Translations under genes and position numbers: made by a program
Origin: Chitinophaga varians
GTDB lineage: Bacteria > Bacteroidota > Bacteroidia > Chitinophagales > Chitinophagaceae
Direction: 5' to 3'
NCBI RefSeq assembly: GCF_014529945.1
Contig: NZ_JACVFB010000008.1
Coordinates: 248,001 to 312,000, forward strand
Length of the DNA stretch: 64,000 nucleotides
The notes under the pieces: generated by a model
What the model saw: the letters and a program-made list of their open reading frames with translations, nothing else
Told to the model about the DNA's origin: nothing
The model's database searches: none
Shown here: positions 35,040 to 43,744 of the stretch, in pieces
How the letters are laid out: the number at the start of each line of letters is the position of its first letter
Numbering within the stretch: the first letter of the stretch is position 1

Positions 35040-37235
35040 ATGCCTTCGGTTATCAAATTACTGTTTTTACCCATACTGTGTATGCTGGCCTCCCTTAGTG
35101 CCCATGCACAGCAACCGCCATCCCAGCAGCCCGATACCAATATCGTCAGCAGCACAAAGCACCTGAATGCCGTTACTATCAGCGGGAAAAAAAAGCTGGT
35201 AGTAACGAAAGGCGACAAGCTGGTGTACAATGCCTCCGCCGATATCAGCAACAAAGCCGGCTCCGCCACCGATGTGCTGCGGAAAGTTCCCCTGTTGACC
35301 GTAGGCGCCGATGGAGAAGTCAAAATGCGGGGCGACCCGAATATCAAAGTACTGCTGAATGGACTCCCTTCCGGCATCTTCGCCAAAAACCTGAAAGAAG
35401 CCTTAAAGATGATTCCGGCCAGCAGCATCGCATCCATTGAAGTGATCACTTCCCCTTCTGCCAAATACGAGGCAGAAGGAGCCGCCGGTGTTATCAATAT
35501 CATCACCAAAAAGAAGATAAAAGGTACCAGCGTGGAAACAGCCGTCAGCGCCGGTAACCTCGAGCAGTCGGCCAGCGCCGCCCTGAGCACAGTAAAAGGA
35601 AATGTGGAGCTTAGTCTGAACATCAATGCCAACAATCAAAGAGAACGGAGAACTTCCACGCTCAACAGAACCTCCCTGTTCAAAGACCAGCCGGTAGGAG
35701 AACTGTTTCAGCAAAATGAAATCATCCAGCATGAGCGGGGCCTGTATGGAGATGCCGGTCTTACCTGGCATGCCGACTCCCTCCAGAAAATCAGTACCAC
35801 CCTTACTTTCTGGAATGGTTCCTGGCCTTCACGCAGCACGCTGTACAACCGTTATCAGGATGGCAAGAGCAACACGGAATACAATCAAAACAGCCGTCAG
35901 ACAAACAGTTCCGGATACTATGAGCTTTCTGCCAACTACCAAAAACGATTCCGCCGGAAGGTGCAGGAATTACAGGTCCTGGGCCAGGTGAGCAACGTCA
36001 CCGATCGTTCTGAATACCTCACCAATCAGTATGCCCTTTCAGGGATGAACTATTTCCGTGAATCAGGCCCCAACAGCAGCAAATCGTGGGATTTCAGCCT
36101 GCAGGCAGACTACACCCATCCACTGAACCTATCCGGAAGAAATGTGCTCGAAACGGGCGTCAGGTTCAGCAGGACCAGCGCCTCCACCTCCTACAGCGCC
36201 CGGAACAACGAGCACAATCCTGGTGGCGATGATCTGATAGAGATACCTTCCCGCTCCGATCACATGAACTACTTTCAGCACATCTATGCCACCTACGCCA
36301 GCCTGAAGTTCGAAACCGAAAATAAATGGCTGTTCCGCACCGGCCTTCGTTTTGAAGGCACAAAGCTGGGGAGCGCGTTCCGGCGGGCGCCATCGTCTTT
36401 CCATACTTCGTTCAACAATCTGGTGCCCAGCTTGCTGATCTCCAAAACACTGAACGATCAGCACGATGTGAAATTCAGTTACACGGAACGTATCCGCAGG
36501 CCATGGATATGGGACCTTAACCCATTCGTGAATGCCAGCGATCCGCGCAACCTCACGTCCGGCAATCCTTTGCTGCGGCCGGAGACAACAAGAACGCTCG
36601 AAGCCGGGTATAATTACAACGCCCCTTCCGGCTTCACCTTAAACAACAGCGTGTACTTCAGCTCCAACAGCAACGCTATCGAAATGCTGACTTCCGTAGA
36701 CAGCCTCGGTATCTCCAGTACCAGTCCGCGTAACGTTGCCGCTAACAAGCGATTAGGGGCTAACATCAATGCCGCCATGGACCTCAGTAGCAGCCTGAGT
36801 GTCAACGGTGGCGTCGAGCTGTACCAGGTGTGGTTCAAAAGCGATGCCCTTCAGGTGAAAAACGAGGCAGGCTTCTATTCCTTCAACTTAAACGTATCGT
36901 GGTCGTTGCCGAAAGATTATACCCTACAGGCATCCGGTGACTATAGCAATGGCTACGTAACGCTCCAGGGGAGGAATTCAGCGTCCTGGTCGTATAGTAT
37001 CTCCGCTCAAAAGGAGTTCTTCCATAAAAAAGCCAGCGTAATGATAGGTGTCACCAATCCGTTTCAGACCAGTATGTTGCAACGCAGCACCGCCACAGCG
37101 CCCAGCTTCCGCAGTACAGAAGTCAATCACTACTTCAACAGGGGTTTCCATATAGCCCTCAGTTGGAAATTTGGATCGTTGAAAGCGAATAATAACAGTG
37201 AAGAGAAGAAGATGCCGCCGATAGGGAGGCATTAA
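35040..37235 (+). CDS. TonB-dependent outer-membrane barrel protein
   Basis: 731 residues with a signal peptide (about 1-23, ending AHAQ). A plug domain (about 55-155) has GSATDVLRKVPLLTV, the mobile loop KMRGDPNIKVLLNG and SIEVITSPSAKYEAEGAAGV, as in the OMP_b-brl_3 (CirA-like) subfamily without a SusD partner. The barrel ends with a Trp/Phe-rich strand (HIALSWKFGS) before a short polar tail. Probably an import receptor for a siderophore, peptide or similar; substrate unknown. Divergent from the LytS/LytTR genes. Confidence 0.9.
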   Translation: MPSVIKLLFLPILCMLASLSAHAQQPPSQQPDTNIVSSTKHLNAVTISGKKKLVVTKGDKLVYNASADISNKAGSATDVLRKVPLLTVGADGEVKMRGDPNIKVLLNGLPSGIFAKNLKEALKMIPASSIASIEVITSPSAKYEAEGAAGVINIITKKKIKGTSVETAVSAGNLEQSASAALSTVKGNVELSLNINANNQRERRTSTLNRTSLFKDQPVGELFQQNEIIQHERGLYGDAGLTWHADSLQKISTTLTFWNGSWPSRSTLYNRYQDGKSNTEYNQNSRQTNSSGYYELSANYQKRFRRKVQELQVLGQVSNVTDRSEYLTNQYALSGMNYFRESGPNSSKSWDFSLQADYTHPLNLSGRNVLETGVRFSRTSASTSYSARNNEHNPGGDDLIEIPSRSDHMNYFQHIYATYASLKFETENKWLFRTGLRFEGTKLGSAFRRAPSSFHTSFNNLVPSLLISKTLNDQHDVKFSYTERIRRPWIWDLNPFVNASDPRNLTSGNPLLRPETTRTLEAGYNYNAPSGFTLNNSVYFSSNSNAIEMLTSVDSLGISSTSPRNVAANKRLGANINAAMDLSSSLSVNGGVELYQVWFKSDALQVKNEAGFYSFNLNVSWSLPKDYTLQASGDYSNGYVTLQGRNSASWSYSISAQKEFFHKKASVMIGVTNPFQTSMLQRSTATAPSFRSTEVNHYFNRGFHIALSWKFGSLKANNNSEEKKMPPIGRH

Positions 37236-37376
37236 AAATGCTGTTTACGACACCTTATCACTCGTTCTGACAAGAATGGGAGGAACGGTGCTTTATTTAT
37301 AACAAACGATATTCCTGGAGATGATATGCCGCAATAGCCGCCATCTTGCATCATGTTATTAGAAAAATGCATCAAT

Positions 37377-37420
37377 AAATTTGTACAATTTGTACCAAAA
37401 TCAATTTTTACGTATCTTTG
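37377..37420 (+). promoter_or_regulatory. Promoter with repeated operator half-sites, TA-like operon
   Basis: TTTG at 37389-37392, 20-nt spacer and TATCTTTG at 37413-37420 form a good Bacteroidota promoter. The sequence AATTTGTAC occurs twice in tandem (37378-37386 and 37387-37395) and the second copy covers the -33 element. Such repeats are expected for HigA-type autorepression, which is inferred. The promoter lies inside the longest open frame of the toxin-like gene, so a TTG at 37418 cannot be the start if this promoter is used. Confidence 0.55.
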
Positions 37421-37453
37421 AGTAACCAAAATATTCAGCGAAATGAAGCAAAA

Positions 37454-37975
37454 TTGCAGGTAAAAATTTTTGAAGTTAAATCTGGGAGTGAAATTGAAGC
37501 CCTAATCAGGAAGGGTACAATCAGGGAGATGCCGTCCATGCATGACGGCTGGCAGTTCAATTTTGACAAAGAACTTCAAAAATTGAAAAACGCGACAGGT
37601 TATCTCCTGGTTACTGACGAAGATCCGCTTACGGTAGAAGGTTGTATGATATTTCAGCTTATTGATAAAAAGGCGCCATATTTATCTATGATAGAAGTTG
37701 CACCTCATAACAGGCATGCAGGAAAGAAGTATGACTGGGTCGCTGGTTGCCTTATTGCCTACGCCTTTATGCTGAGTGTCCGGCTGGGCCGGGACGATTA
37801 CAAAGCTTACCTTCAATTGGATGTCCTGGAAGAGCAGGAGGAAAATGAGCGAAAACTAATGGAAGTGTATTCAACAAGATACCATGCGAAGCGGATCGGC
37901 ACCACTACCACTATGGTTATTGCGGATGAAGACGGGGAAAAGCTCGTAGAAAAATACCTGAAATCAACAGAATAA
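37454..37975 (+). CDS. GNAT-like protein, candidate toxin of a TA pair
   Basis: About 173 residues from the TTG at 37454 (185 from the TTG at 37418, which lies in the promoter). The central part fits a GNAT fold: a strand YLSMIEVAPHNR, then HAGKKYDWVAGCLIAYAF as a modified acetyl-CoA loop, and YSTRYHAKRIGTTTTMVIA as the last strand/helix. No ATG start exists in frame; an ATG at 37443 is out of frame by one base. It is 17 nt before a HigA-like gene, and the pair is AT-rich relative to neighbours. GNAT/Xre-type toxin-antitoxin pairs are known; the toxic role here is inferred. Confidence 0.65.
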   Translation: MQVKIFEVKSGSEIEALIRKGTIREMPSMHDGWQFNFDKELQKLKNATGYLLVTDEDPLTVEGCMIFQLIDKKAPYLSMIEVAPHNRHAGKKYDWVAGCLIAYAFMLSVRLGRDDYKAYLQLDVLEEQEENERKLMEVYSTRYHAKRIGTTTTMVIADEDGEKLVEKYLKSTE

Positions 37976-37992
37976 ATTCAAAAATTTGTGCA

Positions 37993-38496
37993 ATGGAAAA
38001 GAAAAAACGAACCCACCAACCAGACGTCACGCTTGCCCCTAAAGATGGTCATGCAAGAAGCGCCAAACATAAGGCAATAGTTGCCGCTGCGGCCAAAGAA
38101 CATAATACCAATCGAAGCACAGCCCGACTAATAAGGAACGAAATGCTGACCATTCGCTATCAGATGGAATCCTATGTTCTAGATCAAACAATCACAGCAA
38201 ACGAAATGCGATCTATCAGGGATTTTGCCAATGATTTCCTGCGTATTTTGAAATTAAAAAAGGGGGAGTTCGCCTATTATATTGAAATTGATCTTGCTAA
38301 TCTGAACAAATATTATAAAGAAGATAGAAAGTTCAATCCGGAACTGGCCTTAAAATTTGGGCATTTCTTTCATACTCCTGCTGATTTGTGGCTTAGAGTA
38401 CAGTTTAAAAATGAAATGATAAAATTTGAGCAGGAGACGAAGCTGGAAAAGAAGTATAAAAAATACGATTACGAAAAAGTATTACAAATAGCATAA
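37993..38496 (+). CDS. HigA/Xre-like DNA-binding protein, candidate antitoxin
   Basis: 167 residues. The last 85 resemble HigA-type Xre proteins: LKKGEFAYYIEIDLANLNKY as the helix-turn-helix, then NPELALKFGHFFHTPADLWL, equivalent to the HigA segment in which a conserved Trp-Leu follows a Pro. The first 60 residues are Lys/Arg-rich and unlike HigA. It ends with a Lys-rich tail. It is 17 nt after the GNAT-like gene, as in toxin-first HigBA operons. Likely autorepressor through the repeats at 37378. Confidence 0.72.
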   Translation: MEKKKRTHQPDVTLAPKDGHARSAKHKAIVAAAAKEHNTNRSTARLIRNEMLTIRYQMESYVLDQTITANEMRSIRDFANDFLRILKLKKGEFAYYIEIDLANLNKYYKEDRKFNPELALKFGHFFHTPADLWLRVQFKNEMIKFEQETKLEKKYKKYDYEKVLQIA

Positions 38497-38510
38497 AACG
38501 CAATCTCTCT

Positions 38511-38540
38511 GCGGATTACCAATCCTGTCGGATAATCCGC
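38511..38540. terminator. Hairpin between convergent genes
   Basis: GCGGATTA and TAATCCGC (8-bp arms) with a 14-nt loop between the HigA-like gene and the minus-strand lipoprotein gene. It ends at the last base before the lipoprotein stop codon. T-runs are poor, so it is tentative. Confidence 0.45.
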
Positions 38541-39185
38541 CTATTTCTTTCCTGCGGCCTCCATATCCGTATGCAACCGCTGGTAAAACCTATCTGTCTT
38601 TATTTGAAGGCTCATCATCGCTATTCGCAGAAAATAATCCTTACCCGGCTCATTCTCTTTCCGGTTATCGAGGCAGTATAATGTTGTTTGCTTTTGATCT
38701 TCATCCTGTTGATAGATGACATATTTACCCTGATTGAATTTCCTGACATTATCCGGGGTAACATCTTTCAGACCTTTACCAGCTGCTATTAACTGCTTGT
38801 ATTCCGCTTCGGTCATATACACAGACAACTCCAGCTTTCTCAGCTTTTGAGATGGGTCCACATAAAAATCGACGATCTGCCCGGCTGGCAACTTCAAGGT
38901 ACTAAACGCAAACATGCCGGCACTTACATGCTTCGGCACTATCCGATAGATATGATACAGCGTACCGGTTTTAATGAATTGTTTGATGGTATCATTAAAA
39001 TAGCCGTCATCCTCCGGCAGCTTGTAGTACCGCGCTACTTTGGAAAGCAGGGTGTCGGGCTGCTCAGCGAAAGTAATTTTATCCAGCTGGAATGTGCTGT
39101 TGGGCTCACCTACATATTTGGGGTTGGTTTGTCCCTGGCAGGAGAACATCAGGGGTAACAGGAATAACGATAAAAAATATTTCAT
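38541..39185 (-). CDS. Hypothetical lipoprotein
   Basis: 214 residues with a lipobox (LMFSCQGQ, Cys at about 16). No catalytic motif was recognised. The mature region is a mixed alpha/beta sequence with HIYRIVPKHVSAGMFAFST and a Gln/Asp-rich stretch. It is the single gene between two inverted neighbours, with an upstream gap of 49 nt before the LysR gene on the same strand. Function unknown. Confidence 0.7.
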   Translation of the reverse strand: MKYFLSLFLLPLMFSCQGQTNPKYVGEPNSTFQLDKITFAEQPDTLLSKVARYYKLPEDDGYFNDTIKQFIKTGTLYHIYRIVPKHVSAGMFAFSTLKLPAGQIVDFYVDPSQKLRKLELSVYMTEAEYKQLIAAGKGLKDVTPDNVRKFNQGKYVIYQQDEDQKQTTLYCLDNRKENEPGKDYFLRIAMMSLQIKTDRFYQRLHTDMEAAGKK

Positions 39186-39233
39186 ATAATGCTACAATAA
39201 TACAATGGGTGAAAACTAAACAAAAACGATGGT

Positions 39234-40103
39234 TTATCGGCAAAATTCTTTCATCCGCTTCACCTGCTCGTCCGTAACCCTGGTTTTATCATAAGCCAGA
39301 TACAGGGTATTTGCGGTAGCTACCCTTCCACTCCAGATCACTTTCAGATCATCATCCAGCAGGTAGTCTGCCGCGATGGTCAAAGCAGTAGAAGGCTTCA
39401 GCGACTGCAGGATAAAGCTCATGTTTGGTATCACACAAGACGGTTTGATAACCGGACGTTTGTCGAAGTTCTTCTGCCAGAACCTGCGTATGATCGCAAG
39501 ATCGGAGGTATAGGCCACCCAGGGCTGCGACAACAACCAGGCTTCCGCCTTTTCCCAGTCTTCGTTTTTTACATAACGCTCAAACTCAGTAGTGTCAACT
39601 GTTTTACTGCCTGCGATGACAAAAGTCTCCTGCCTGACAGGCTCAAAAACAAGGTGCTTATAGTCAGTCAGTTTTGTTGCGACCACAAATTCCAATGTGC
39701 CTTTGTGCAATCTGGTCAGCAGCTCTCTGGTATTGCCAAAAGAGAAAACAAGATGGGCATCGATGGCCATCACCTTTTCAGATAATACCGACTGAAAATA
39801 TTCCTGTACCACACCCATGCGGATAATAGATGCCTGCTTTTTTAAGCTGGCTGCCTGAAAGCCCTCTTCTACCTCCTCCAGCATCTCCAAAGGCACCACT
39901 ACCTGCGTGTAAAACAATTTGCCATAGTCTGTAGGCACTATTTTCGGCTTCCGTTCAAACAGCGGCTGTCCCACGTGCGCTTCGAGCAAAGCGAGATGCT
40001 GGCTCACATTAGGCTGCGAGATAAACAAAATCTTCGATGCAGCTGTCAGCGACCCTGTTTGATATACAGCTTTAAATGTTCGGTACCATTCCAGATTTAC
40101 CAT
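39234..40103 (-). CDS. LysR-family transcriptional regulator
   Basis: 289 residues. N-terminal helix-turn-helix TFKAVYQTGSLTAASKILFI followed by SQPNVSQHLALLE, and a C-terminal periplasmic-binding-like effector domain (about 92-289). Divergent from the esterase gene at 40201 with 97 nt between starts, the classical LysR arrangement, so the esterase is the likely target. Effector unknown. Confidence 0.9.
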   Translation of the reverse strand: MVNLEWYRTFKAVYQTGSLTAASKILFISQPNVSQHLALLEAHVGQPLFERKPKIVPTDYGKLFYTQVVVPLEMLEEVEEGFQAASLKKQASIIRMGVVQEYFQSVLSEKVMAIDAHLVFSFGNTRELLTRLHKGTLEFVVATKLTDYKHLVFEPVRQETFVIAGSKTVDTTEFERYVKNEDWEKAEAWLLSQPWVAYTSDLAIIRRFWQKNFDKRPVIKPSCVIPNMSFILQSLKPSTALTIAADYLLDDDLKVIWSGRVATANTLYLAYDKTRVTDEQVKRMKEFCR

Positions 40104-40200
40104 ACCCCAAAGTTATAATTGTTTTTATGACCGCTCATAAAATAAGCTATTTTACTTATATCTCTGAGGGAAGGAAATTTGCCTGTAAAACGAATACACT

Positions 40201-41097
40201 ATGGAAATTCTACCACAGGTACAGGAAGCGCTGGCCTACATGGATGCAGTGAGGGTTACGCATATAGCAGACAGATTGCAGGCTTCCAGAGAATTCTACG
40301 AAAGGCTGGTGCCGCTGGCCGGAGATGAGGAAGCTGTATTCAGCGTCGAAAACAGGACACTCGATTTCACCGATCGAAAAATCAACATTAGAATTTACAG
40401 ACCTTCCGGTGAAAAAACATTGCCCGCGGTCATGTATTTTCATGGCGGCGGGTTCTTCAAGGGAAGCCTCGACTCACACGACCGTCCACTGCGGCAGCTC
40501 GCTAATTTATCAGGGATGGTGATCATTTCAGTGGATTACCGGCTGGCCCCTGAATATCCTTTCCCGAATGGCCTGCATGATTGTATCGACGCTACCCGGT
40601 GGACCATAGGCCATGCCACGGAATTAGGAATAGACCATCATCGTATAGCCGTGGCCGGTGATAGCGCGGGAGGTACATTGGCTACCGCCGTTGCAGGAGA
40701 ACTATCCGACATCGTATGCCAGGTACTCATCTACCCTGCTACCGACTCCTCCCTTACAACGCCCTCCTGGTCTACCTTCGCGGAAGGTCCTATCGTAACC
40801 CTCAAGAGTGGTATTGAGTTATGGAATTATTATACGGACGATAAAATCAAGGCGGCCCCGATATACAATAATGACCTGTCAGGCATGCCCGATACCTTCA
40901 TGATCGCAGCAGAATACGATCCGCTGCGGGATGAAATTATGAACTATGCCCAAAAGCTTCGCCAGGCAAATGTAGAAGTGACAGAAAAGCTATATCCCAA
41001 AATGATACATGGCTTCTTTCAGATGGGAGGTGTCATAGATCAGGGCAAAGAGGTCATCGTAGCGATATCGGCGTATCTCAGGAATAAACTGGTATAA
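40201..41097 (+). CDS. HSL-family alpha/beta hydrolase (esterase)
   Basis: 298 residues without a signal peptide. HGGG is at 81-84, nucleophile Ser155 in GDSAGG, the acid in AAEYDPLRD and the His in MIHGFFQM. The YRLAPEYPFP motif is typical for the acetyl-hydrolase branch (about 115-125). It hydrolyses short acyl esters. Likely regulated by the divergent LysR protein. Confidence 0.9.
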   Translation: MEILPQVQEALAYMDAVRVTHIADRLQASREFYERLVPLAGDEEAVFSVENRTLDFTDRKINIRIYRPSGEKTLPAVMYFHGGGFFKGSLDSHDRPLRQLANLSGMVIISVDYRLAPEYPFPNGLHDCIDATRWTIGHATELGIDHHRIAVAGDSAGGTLATAVAGELSDIVCQVLIYPATDSSLTTPSWSTFAEGPIVTLKSGIELWNYYTDDKIKAAPIYNNDLSGMPDTFMIAAEYDPLRDEIMNYAQKLRQANVEVTEKLYPKMIHGFFQMGGVIDQGKEVIVAISAYLRNKLV

Positions 41098-41102
41098 TAA
41101 AA

Positions 41103-41128
41103 AGCCTTCGGATGCAGATCCGAAGGCT
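41103..41128. terminator. Bidirectional intrinsic terminator
   Basis: An 11-bp perfect stem (41103-41113 with 41118-41128) with GCAG loop lies between the convergent esterase and GAPDH genes. A T-rich tract follows on the minus side (complement of 41094-41102) and a shorter one on the plus side. Confidence 0.82.
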
Positions 41129-41171
41129 CCTGATTTTTCGCTAAACTCCTCCTGTTTTGCAGGTGGAGCAT

Positions 41172-42194
41172 CTATTTACTTGTCGCCGCAGCCTGATGTT
41201 GCAGTTCCGCAATGCGCACCACTAAATCAGCTAAACGGTTAGAATATCCGAATTCATTATCATACCAGCCCACAACTTTCACCAAATCGCCCACAATCGA
41301 AGTTAATAAGGCATCGAACGTGCAGGAATAAGGATTATCGATAACATCCACAGATACGATGGGCGCTTCGGTATATTTCAGCACCCCCTTCATCGACGTC
41401 TGCGCCGCCTCTTTAAACCTGGCGTTGATTTCATTGACATCTTTAGGTTGTTTTTTCAGGATGCAGGTAAAATCGGTAAGGGAACCATTCAAAACCGGCA
41501 CCCGTATCCCGGCACCGCCCATTTTACCTTCCAAATGCGGAAATATGTTAGTGATGGCTTTGGCAGCACCTGTAGACGTGGGTATAATAGATGCCGATGC
41601 AGCACGCGCCCTGCGAAGGTCTCTATGTGGCGCATCATGCAGGTTCTGATCTCCGGTCATAGAATGGACGGTCGTAATATATCCATCCATGATTCCCCAG
41701 TTATCGTCTAAAACCTTTACCATCGGTGCTACGTTGTTAGTGGTGCACGACGCATTGGACAATATTGGTGAGGTAAGATCTATCAGATGGTCGTTCACCC
41801 CTAATACCACCGTAGGAATATCTTTATCAGGCGATGGCGCTGACACGATAACCTGTTTGGCTCCGGCCTTCAAATGCAATTCAGCTGCAGCCCTCGTAGT
41901 AAACTTACCGGTCGATTCGATTACCACATCAATATCCAGGGCAGCCCAGGGCAACTTCAGCGGATCACGCTCACTTAAAATACGAATCGGTTTCCCGTCA
42001 ACAATCAAAGCATCCGCAGTAGCCTCTACCTCACCTTCATACGGCCCATGTACGGAGTCGTAACAGTAAAGATGTGCCAATGTTGGAGTATCTGCCAGAT
42101 CATTTATTGCCACTACTTCAATTCCTTTTCTTTGCAGTAACACGCGTAAACATATCCTGCCAATACGCCCAAAACCATTAATAGCTATCCTCAT
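41172..42194 (-). CDS. gap: Glyceraldehyde-3-phosphate dehydrogenase
   Basis: 340 residues, type I GAPDH. NAD-binding GFGRIGR at 7-13 with Asp32 after the second strand (NAD preference), catalytic Cys150 in SNASCTTN and His177 in TTVHSMT. The WYDNEFGYSNR end is conserved. Catalyses the oxidation and phosphorylation of glyceraldehyde 3-phosphate in glycolysis, cytoplasmic. It is monocistronic; other glycolytic genes are not nearby, and a second GAPDH elsewhere would not be surprising. Confidence 0.95.
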   Translation of the reverse strand: MRIAINGFGRIGRICLRVLLQRKGIEVVAINDLADTPTLAHLYCYDSVHGPYEGEVEATADALIVDGKPIRILSERDPLKLPWAALDIDVVIESTGKFTTRAAAELHLKAGAKQVIVSAPSPDKDIPTVVLGVNDHLIDLTSPILSNASCTTNNVAPMVKVLDDNWGIMDGYITTVHSMTGDQNLHDAPHRDLRRARAASASIIPTSTGAAKAITNIFPHLEGKMGGAGIRVPVLNGSLTDFTCILKKQPKDVNEINARFKEAAQTSMKGVLKYTEAPIVSVDVIDNPYSCTFDALLTSIVGDLVKVVGWYDNEFGYSNRLADLVVRIAELQHQAAATSK

Positions 42195-42213
42195 ACTTAT
42201 GCAGTTATTAGGG

Positions 42214-42221
42214 CAAAGTTA
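42214..42221 (-). promoter_or_regulatory. Candidate -7 element of the GAPDH gene
   Basis: On the minus strand the bases read TAACTTTG, fitting TAnnTTTG, 20 bp upstream of the GAPDH start. No TTTG element at the usual upstream spacing was found. Confidence 0.35.
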
Positions 42222-42342
42222 TTTGATAACTCCCAAATAATAAAAAACTGCAAGGTAGCGTGACTGGGAAATTTCCGCGAAAAATGGGAAACGCTTTCAT
42301 TTTTTGTTGGCCCGCGCCCAAAAAATAAAAGCGCCTTATTGT

Positions 42343-42888
42343 CTAACTAACTGGTTCGTAGGTAAGTTCCACCACCCCCGATTTAAAAACCCGGGTATTG
42401 GTCAACTGTAAACCTATCCGCCCCTTTAAGTCTTCAAACAAGGGTTTACCGGTTCCTAAAACCACCGGATGTACCGATACTTTATATACATCAATAAGAC
42501 CTGATTGTATAAATGTTTTGATAAGGCTTGCCCCACCATATAACCAAATATCTTTGCCGCCCTGCCGTTTTATGTCAGCCACCTGGTCAACGATATTAGC
42601 ATGGATGAACGTGGCTTTATTATCCTGCCGGCTTTGACGCGAGAAAACGAATTTCTGTTTTGAATGAATCCCCTGCCACATCTCCTTTTCCGCCGGACTG
42701 GTCGTTTCGTCTGGCTGGAAATTCCCCCAGGCATCATAGCTCACTCTGCCGTAAAATATCGTATCAATGCTTGCAATGAAGCTGCCAAAATCCATATCAT
42801 CATCCATAATACACCAATCCACTTCTCCATTTGGCCCTTCAATAAATCCATCCAAAGTAACCGCTAAATTCAAAATGATTTTTTTCAT
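42343..42888 (-). CDS. RibD C-terminal/DHFR-like reductase
   Basis: 181 residues. Dihydrofolate-reductase-like fold: MKKIILNLAVTLDGFIEGPNG at the start (about 1-20), IDTIFYGRVSYDAW, DIWLYGGASLI as the nucleotide loop and VHPVVLGTGKPLF. It matches the DUF/RibD_C family of NADPH-dependent reductases of unknown substrate. A TATTTTTG element at 42904-42911 on the minus strand may be its promoter. Confidence 0.86.
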   Translation of the reverse strand: MKKIILNLAVTLDGFIEGPNGEVDWCIMDDDMDFGSFIASIDTIFYGRVSYDAWGNFQPDETTSPAEKEMWQGIHSKQKFVFSRQSRQDNKATFIHANIVDQVADIKRQGGKDIWLYGGASLIKTFIQSGLIDVYKVSVHPVVLGTGKPLFEDLKGRIGLQLTNTRVFKSGVVELTYEPVS

Positions 42889-42952
42889 GCTAAAGACTTT
42901 TCACAAAAATAAATACCAGGTGCAGTTACTTTTTTGGAAAAACACGACAAAA

Positions 42953-43687
42953 TTATAACCGGGCAGGAGTAAGCCCCGTGTAACGTTTCATCTCATTCGT
43001 CAGATGCGACTGATCATAAAACCCGCCTTCAAAAGCAATATCTGACAGGCTTTTCGGTTTGGTTGTTTCGTTCATCACAGCCAGCACTGACTGGAAACGG
43101 ATAATCTTTACATACTCCTTCGGCGTTACCCCGATATGTGTTTTAAACATCCGCTCCACCTGCCTGACCGTGGTAAAATTCCTCTTCGCAATATCGTAGA
43201 CGCTTACCTTTCCTTTATAAACATGAATATCGTCGAGCACCGACTGCAGCAACTGGTTGATGCCCCCCTTTCTATCCAGAAAATATCTGTTGAGATAAGC
43301 ATAGGGGTCTTTGCTGATCTTACCCATATCAAATGAATGCGACAAGTCAAATTCAACCGTATGATTGGTCAATTCATTTTGTGGTGCATAGTGGTAAAAA
43401 GACGAGAACACCGCTGGTTTTAAACACACGCCCAGCAGATGGGTATTCTTATCAATAAAACTATCCTTAAAAGTAGTCATAGCGCCTACCACGTAAGTTT
43501 TACCATGCTCCATCGTAACTAAGCCGCTATCTGTCCGGCAGGACGCTCCTAAATTCATAATGATACCGGGACGGCCATCAGGAAATATTCGTTCCCATTG
43601 GCCATCGCCGTCATCGCCTTTCAATTCCCAGAAAGCGTGGATATAGCCTGCTAATTCCGTGCAGGGTGTCGCCTCGTGATGCTTCAT
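42953..43687 (-). CDS. AraC-family regulator with DUF6597-type N-terminus
   Basis: 244 residues. The N-terminus matches the DUF6597 pattern (YIHAFWELKG, FPDGRPGIIMNLG), and the C-terminal AraC domain (about 150-244) contains FTTVRQVERMFKTHIGVTPKEY and LSDIAFEGGFYDQSHLTNEMKR. It sits between the RibD-like and the alpha/beta hydrolase genes on the same strand; a likely target is the reductase 65 nt downstream. Confidence 0.88.
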   Translation of the reverse strand: MKHHEATPCTELAGYIHAFWELKGDDGDGQWERIFPDGRPGIIMNLGASCRTDSGLVTMEHGKTYVVGAMTTFKDSFIDKNTHLLGVCLKPAVFSSFYHYAPQNELTNHTVEFDLSHSFDMGKISKDPYAYLNRYFLDRKGGINQLLQSVLDDIHVYKGKVSVYDIAKRNFTTVRQVERMFKTHIGVTPKEYVKIIRFQSVLAVMNETTKPKSLSDIAFEGGFYDQSHLTNEMKRYTGLTPARL

Positions 43688-43744
43688 TGCTAAAACCCAA
43701 ATTGGTTATCTATAAAGATACAAAAGAAACATCCGGGCGCCGGG

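Noticed and set aside
37418..37420. TTG as start of the GNAT-like gene
   Set aside because: It is part of the TATCTTTG promoter element, so it would not lie in the mRNA. The downstream TTG at 37454 is preferred, though this is not certain.
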